Shown here piece after piece: positions 7,301 through 8,160 of a stretch of 8,160 nt of DNA; position 1 is the first letter of the stretch, and the number at the start of each line of letters is the position of its first letter. The DNA is from an uncultured Mucilaginibacter sp. (GTDB lineage Bacteria > Bacteroidota > Bacteroidia > Sphingobacteriales > Sphingobacteriaceae), in contig CAMLFI010000097.1 in assembly GCA_946479225.1 (NCBI GenBank), positions 1 through 8,160 of the forward strand. The letters are read 5' to 3'. A program made the translations under genes and the position numbers. Below the pieces are notes generated by a model. The model made no database searches. It saw nothing but the letters and a program-made list of their open reading frames with translations, and had not been told where the DNA came from.

Positions 7301-7456
7301 CAACTTGCGCTCGTCTGTGACGAGTGCTTAACCTGGTGGTGCGATTGCATCGCTGAGAAAAACGTTATTGGTCGCAGACCCTTGACTTTAAACCTTAACT
7401 ATGCCGTTGCAAACGGCAGACCATATTAAGCACTCGTCGCAGACGAGCATAAGTTG
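7301..7456. repeat. Palindromic element made of two inverted REP-like hairpins
   Basis: The outer 31 bp on the left (7301-7331) and right (7426-7456) are near-perfect reverse complements, differing at about three positions. Each arm contains its own hairpin: CTCGTC-TGT-GACGAG on the left and CTCGTC-GCA-GACGAG on the right. Inner parts pair more weakly (GCGATTGCATCGC against GCCGTTTGCAACGGC). Two inverted REP-like units around a spacer resemble a BIME or a small non-autonomous element. It starts at the base after the stop codon of the broken lipoprotein. No target duplication is obvious. Confidence 0.75.
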
Positions 7457-7476
7457 GGCCCTGTTGCAAAGTACTG

Positions 7477-7505
7477 TGATCCAACAGTGATCCAAACTGA
7501 TCCAA
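7477..7505 (+). repeat. Three phased direct repeats TGATCCAA
   Basis: TGATCCAA occurs at 7477-7484, 7488-7495 and 7498-7505, with steps of 11 and 10 bp, one helical turn. The first two are preceded by G. A further inverted copy (TTGGATCA) is at 7674-7681 and a direct copy at 7731-7738. TGATCCAAAA (7498-7507) and TTTTGGATCA (7672-7681) form a perfect 10-bp inverted pair around a 184-bp AT-rich segment. This could be a protein-binding array, element ends or a decayed repeat. No gene starts nearby on either strand. Confidence 0.6.
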
Positions 7506-7595
7506 AAAACGGCAAAAAACCGTCATTTTCATCTTCTCGCAATATGCTTATAATCAGAATCTTACAAGCAATTTACAGCTAATTTTCCTGACGAA

Positions 7596-7628
7596 TAAGT
7601 AGTTTCACATCCAAAAGGTAACTACTTA
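7596..7628. repeat. Inverted repeat in gene-free AT-rich stretch
   Basis: TAAGTAGTT (7596-7604) and AACTACTTA (7620-7628) form a perfect 9-bp stem around a 15-base loop. AAAAGGTAA inside it (7613-7621) could instead pair with TTACCTTTT at 7641-7649. There is no U-tract on either side, so it is not a classical terminator. The surrounding 7508-7725 has no credible reading frame and no RNA gene I recognise. Confidence 0.5.
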
Positions 7629-7725
7629 ATATTCAATAAATTACCTTTTTAATTTTTTGGTAACGCATTTATTTTGGATCACCCCTGAATTTGGGTTAGC
7701 AAACAAGCGCACCGGCACCTAATTA

Positions 7726-7781
7726 AACTATGATCCAAGAACTATGAACCATTATCTATGAACTATGAACCATCAACTGCC
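7726..7781. repeat. Degenerate 7-bp tandem repeat, about eight units
   Basis: Read in steps of seven the sequence is AACTATG, ATCCAAG, AACTATG, AACCATT, ATCTATG, AACTATG, AACCATC, AACTGCC. The 14-mer GAACTATGAACCAT occurs twice, 21 bp apart (7739-7752 and 7760-7773). The array overlaps the last codons and the stop of the ctlX gene (7763-7765). Confidence 0.7.
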
Positions 7782-8160
7782 GCAGGCAAGCACACCTCCG
7801 CCATCATGCACCTTACACTGCCGCCGCCGTTTTTTTCTATGGTGCTGATATCAGCATAAACCGGTTTACTAAAACTTGATAGTACTTCCTTCTGCTCATT
7901 GTCTAACGACTCCCATGCTGCTTGCGACATCACTATCAAACTTTCGCCTTTCTCGTTATAAACCTCCAGCATATTGCCTGCAAACCGGTTCATCTGCTCA
8001 AAACTGATGGCAATGATCTCTTTTCCACTCTCTGCAATGGCATCAATCACCCGTTCTGCCTCTTCGTCATCGCTTATGGCATCCAGGCAAATCACCACAT
8101 ATTTCTCAGCAACGGCCATTAAAACATTAGTGTGGTAAATAGCTTTGCCATTTTTATCAA
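7763..8160 (-). CDS. ctlX: Citrulline utilisation hydrolase CtlX-type, C-terminal part
   Basis: This partial gene (5' end beyond the window) encodes the last 131 residues of an arginine-deiminase-like amidinotransferase-superfamily protein. The frame stays open to the window edge, reading DKNGKAIYHTNVLMAVAEKY, so the methionine at 8117-8119 is internal. Visible active-site features are the histidine of YHTNV and the catalytic cysteine (codon 7808-7810) in NGGGSVRCMMAEVCLP, both standard for this superfamily of guanidino-group-modifying enzymes. FAGNMLEV and VMSQAAWESL are also typical of CtlX. Family members are around 300 residues, so over half is missing here. The final residues AAVDGS come from the 7-bp repeat and may be a lineage-specific tail. 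CtlX is linked to citrulline/arginine breakdown; the exact substrate is not shown here. Confidence 0.85.
   Translation of the reverse strand, partial: DKNGKAIYHTNVLMAVAEKYVVICLDAISDDEEAERVIDAIAESGKEIIAISFEQMNRFAGNMLEVYNEKGESLIVMSQAAWESLDNEQKEVLSSFSKPVYADISTIEKNGGGSVRCMMAEVCLPAAVDGS

Noticed and set aside
7290..7462. Integron attC-like site (GTTATAACAACTT ... AAGTTGGGC) behind a small AT-rich gene
   Set aside because: GTTGGGC fits the GTTRRRY core, but the left side has no complementary RYYYAAC box, the outer arms are nearly perfect rather than bulged, 156 bp is longer than usual, and no integrase or other cassette is visible.
7301..7781. CRISPR array
   Set aside because: The repeats here are 7-9 bp or single palindromes; there are no regular 25-40 bp repeats with unique spacers and no cas genes.
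7922..8122. Plus-strand open frame opposite ctlX
   Set aside because: The minus-strand frame shows the catalytic motifs of CtlX and continues to the window edge.
1..8160. Multi-gene novel defence or metabolic system
   Set aside because: Gene orientation changes repeatedly, the recognisable genes serve unrelated roles, and no nuclease, helicase, toxin, transposase or reverse transcriptase motif was seen in any frame examined.

Overview
The window looks like chromosomal DNA of a Bacteroidota member, most likely family Sphingobacteriaceae (Mucilaginibacter/Pedobacter type). This is inferred from a LytS/LytTR sensor-regulator pair, NHL-propeller and other lipoproteins or secreted proteins, a citrulline-utilisation hydrolase of CtlX type, starts without purine-rich ribosome sites, promoters resembling TAnnTTTG, and extragenic palindromes. 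No database search was possible, so the genus is a guess.

Layout. 4-2299 (+): a two-gene operon for a multi-spanning membrane histidine kinase and its LytTR response regulator. 2313-3362 (-): a six-repeat NHL beta-propeller lipoprotein, convergent with the regulator. 3424-3518 (+): a decayed second copy of the last 97 bp of the regulator gene, so the NHL gene lies between two direct repeats. 3598-4419 (+): a secreted CBM9-like protein. 4520-5492 (+): an acetate/succinate transporter (SatP family) and a small SRPBCC protein, probably co-transcribed. 5493-5752: a 154-bp palindromic element, then a strong bidirectional terminator. 5753-6187 (-): an OsmC-family protein. 6292-6768 (+): a secreted protein of unknown function. 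6809-7300 (+): a small lipoprotein gene broken by one in-frame amber codon. 7301-7762: a gene-free stretch with a REP-pair palindrome, phased TGATCCAA repeats, hairpins and a 7-bp tandem repeat. 7763-8160 (-): the C-terminal part of a CtlX-type amidinohydrolase, cut by the window end.

The genes do not form one pathway. The only functional unit with clear internal logic is the kinase-regulator pair. SatP and the SRPBCC protein are coupled by spacing only. No defence system, CRISPR array, integrase or transposase is visible. The most unusual material is genome-rearrangement debris: the duplicated regulator tail around the NHL gene, the amber-interrupted lipoprotein with a palindrome starting directly after its stop codon, and the layered repeats before ctlX.
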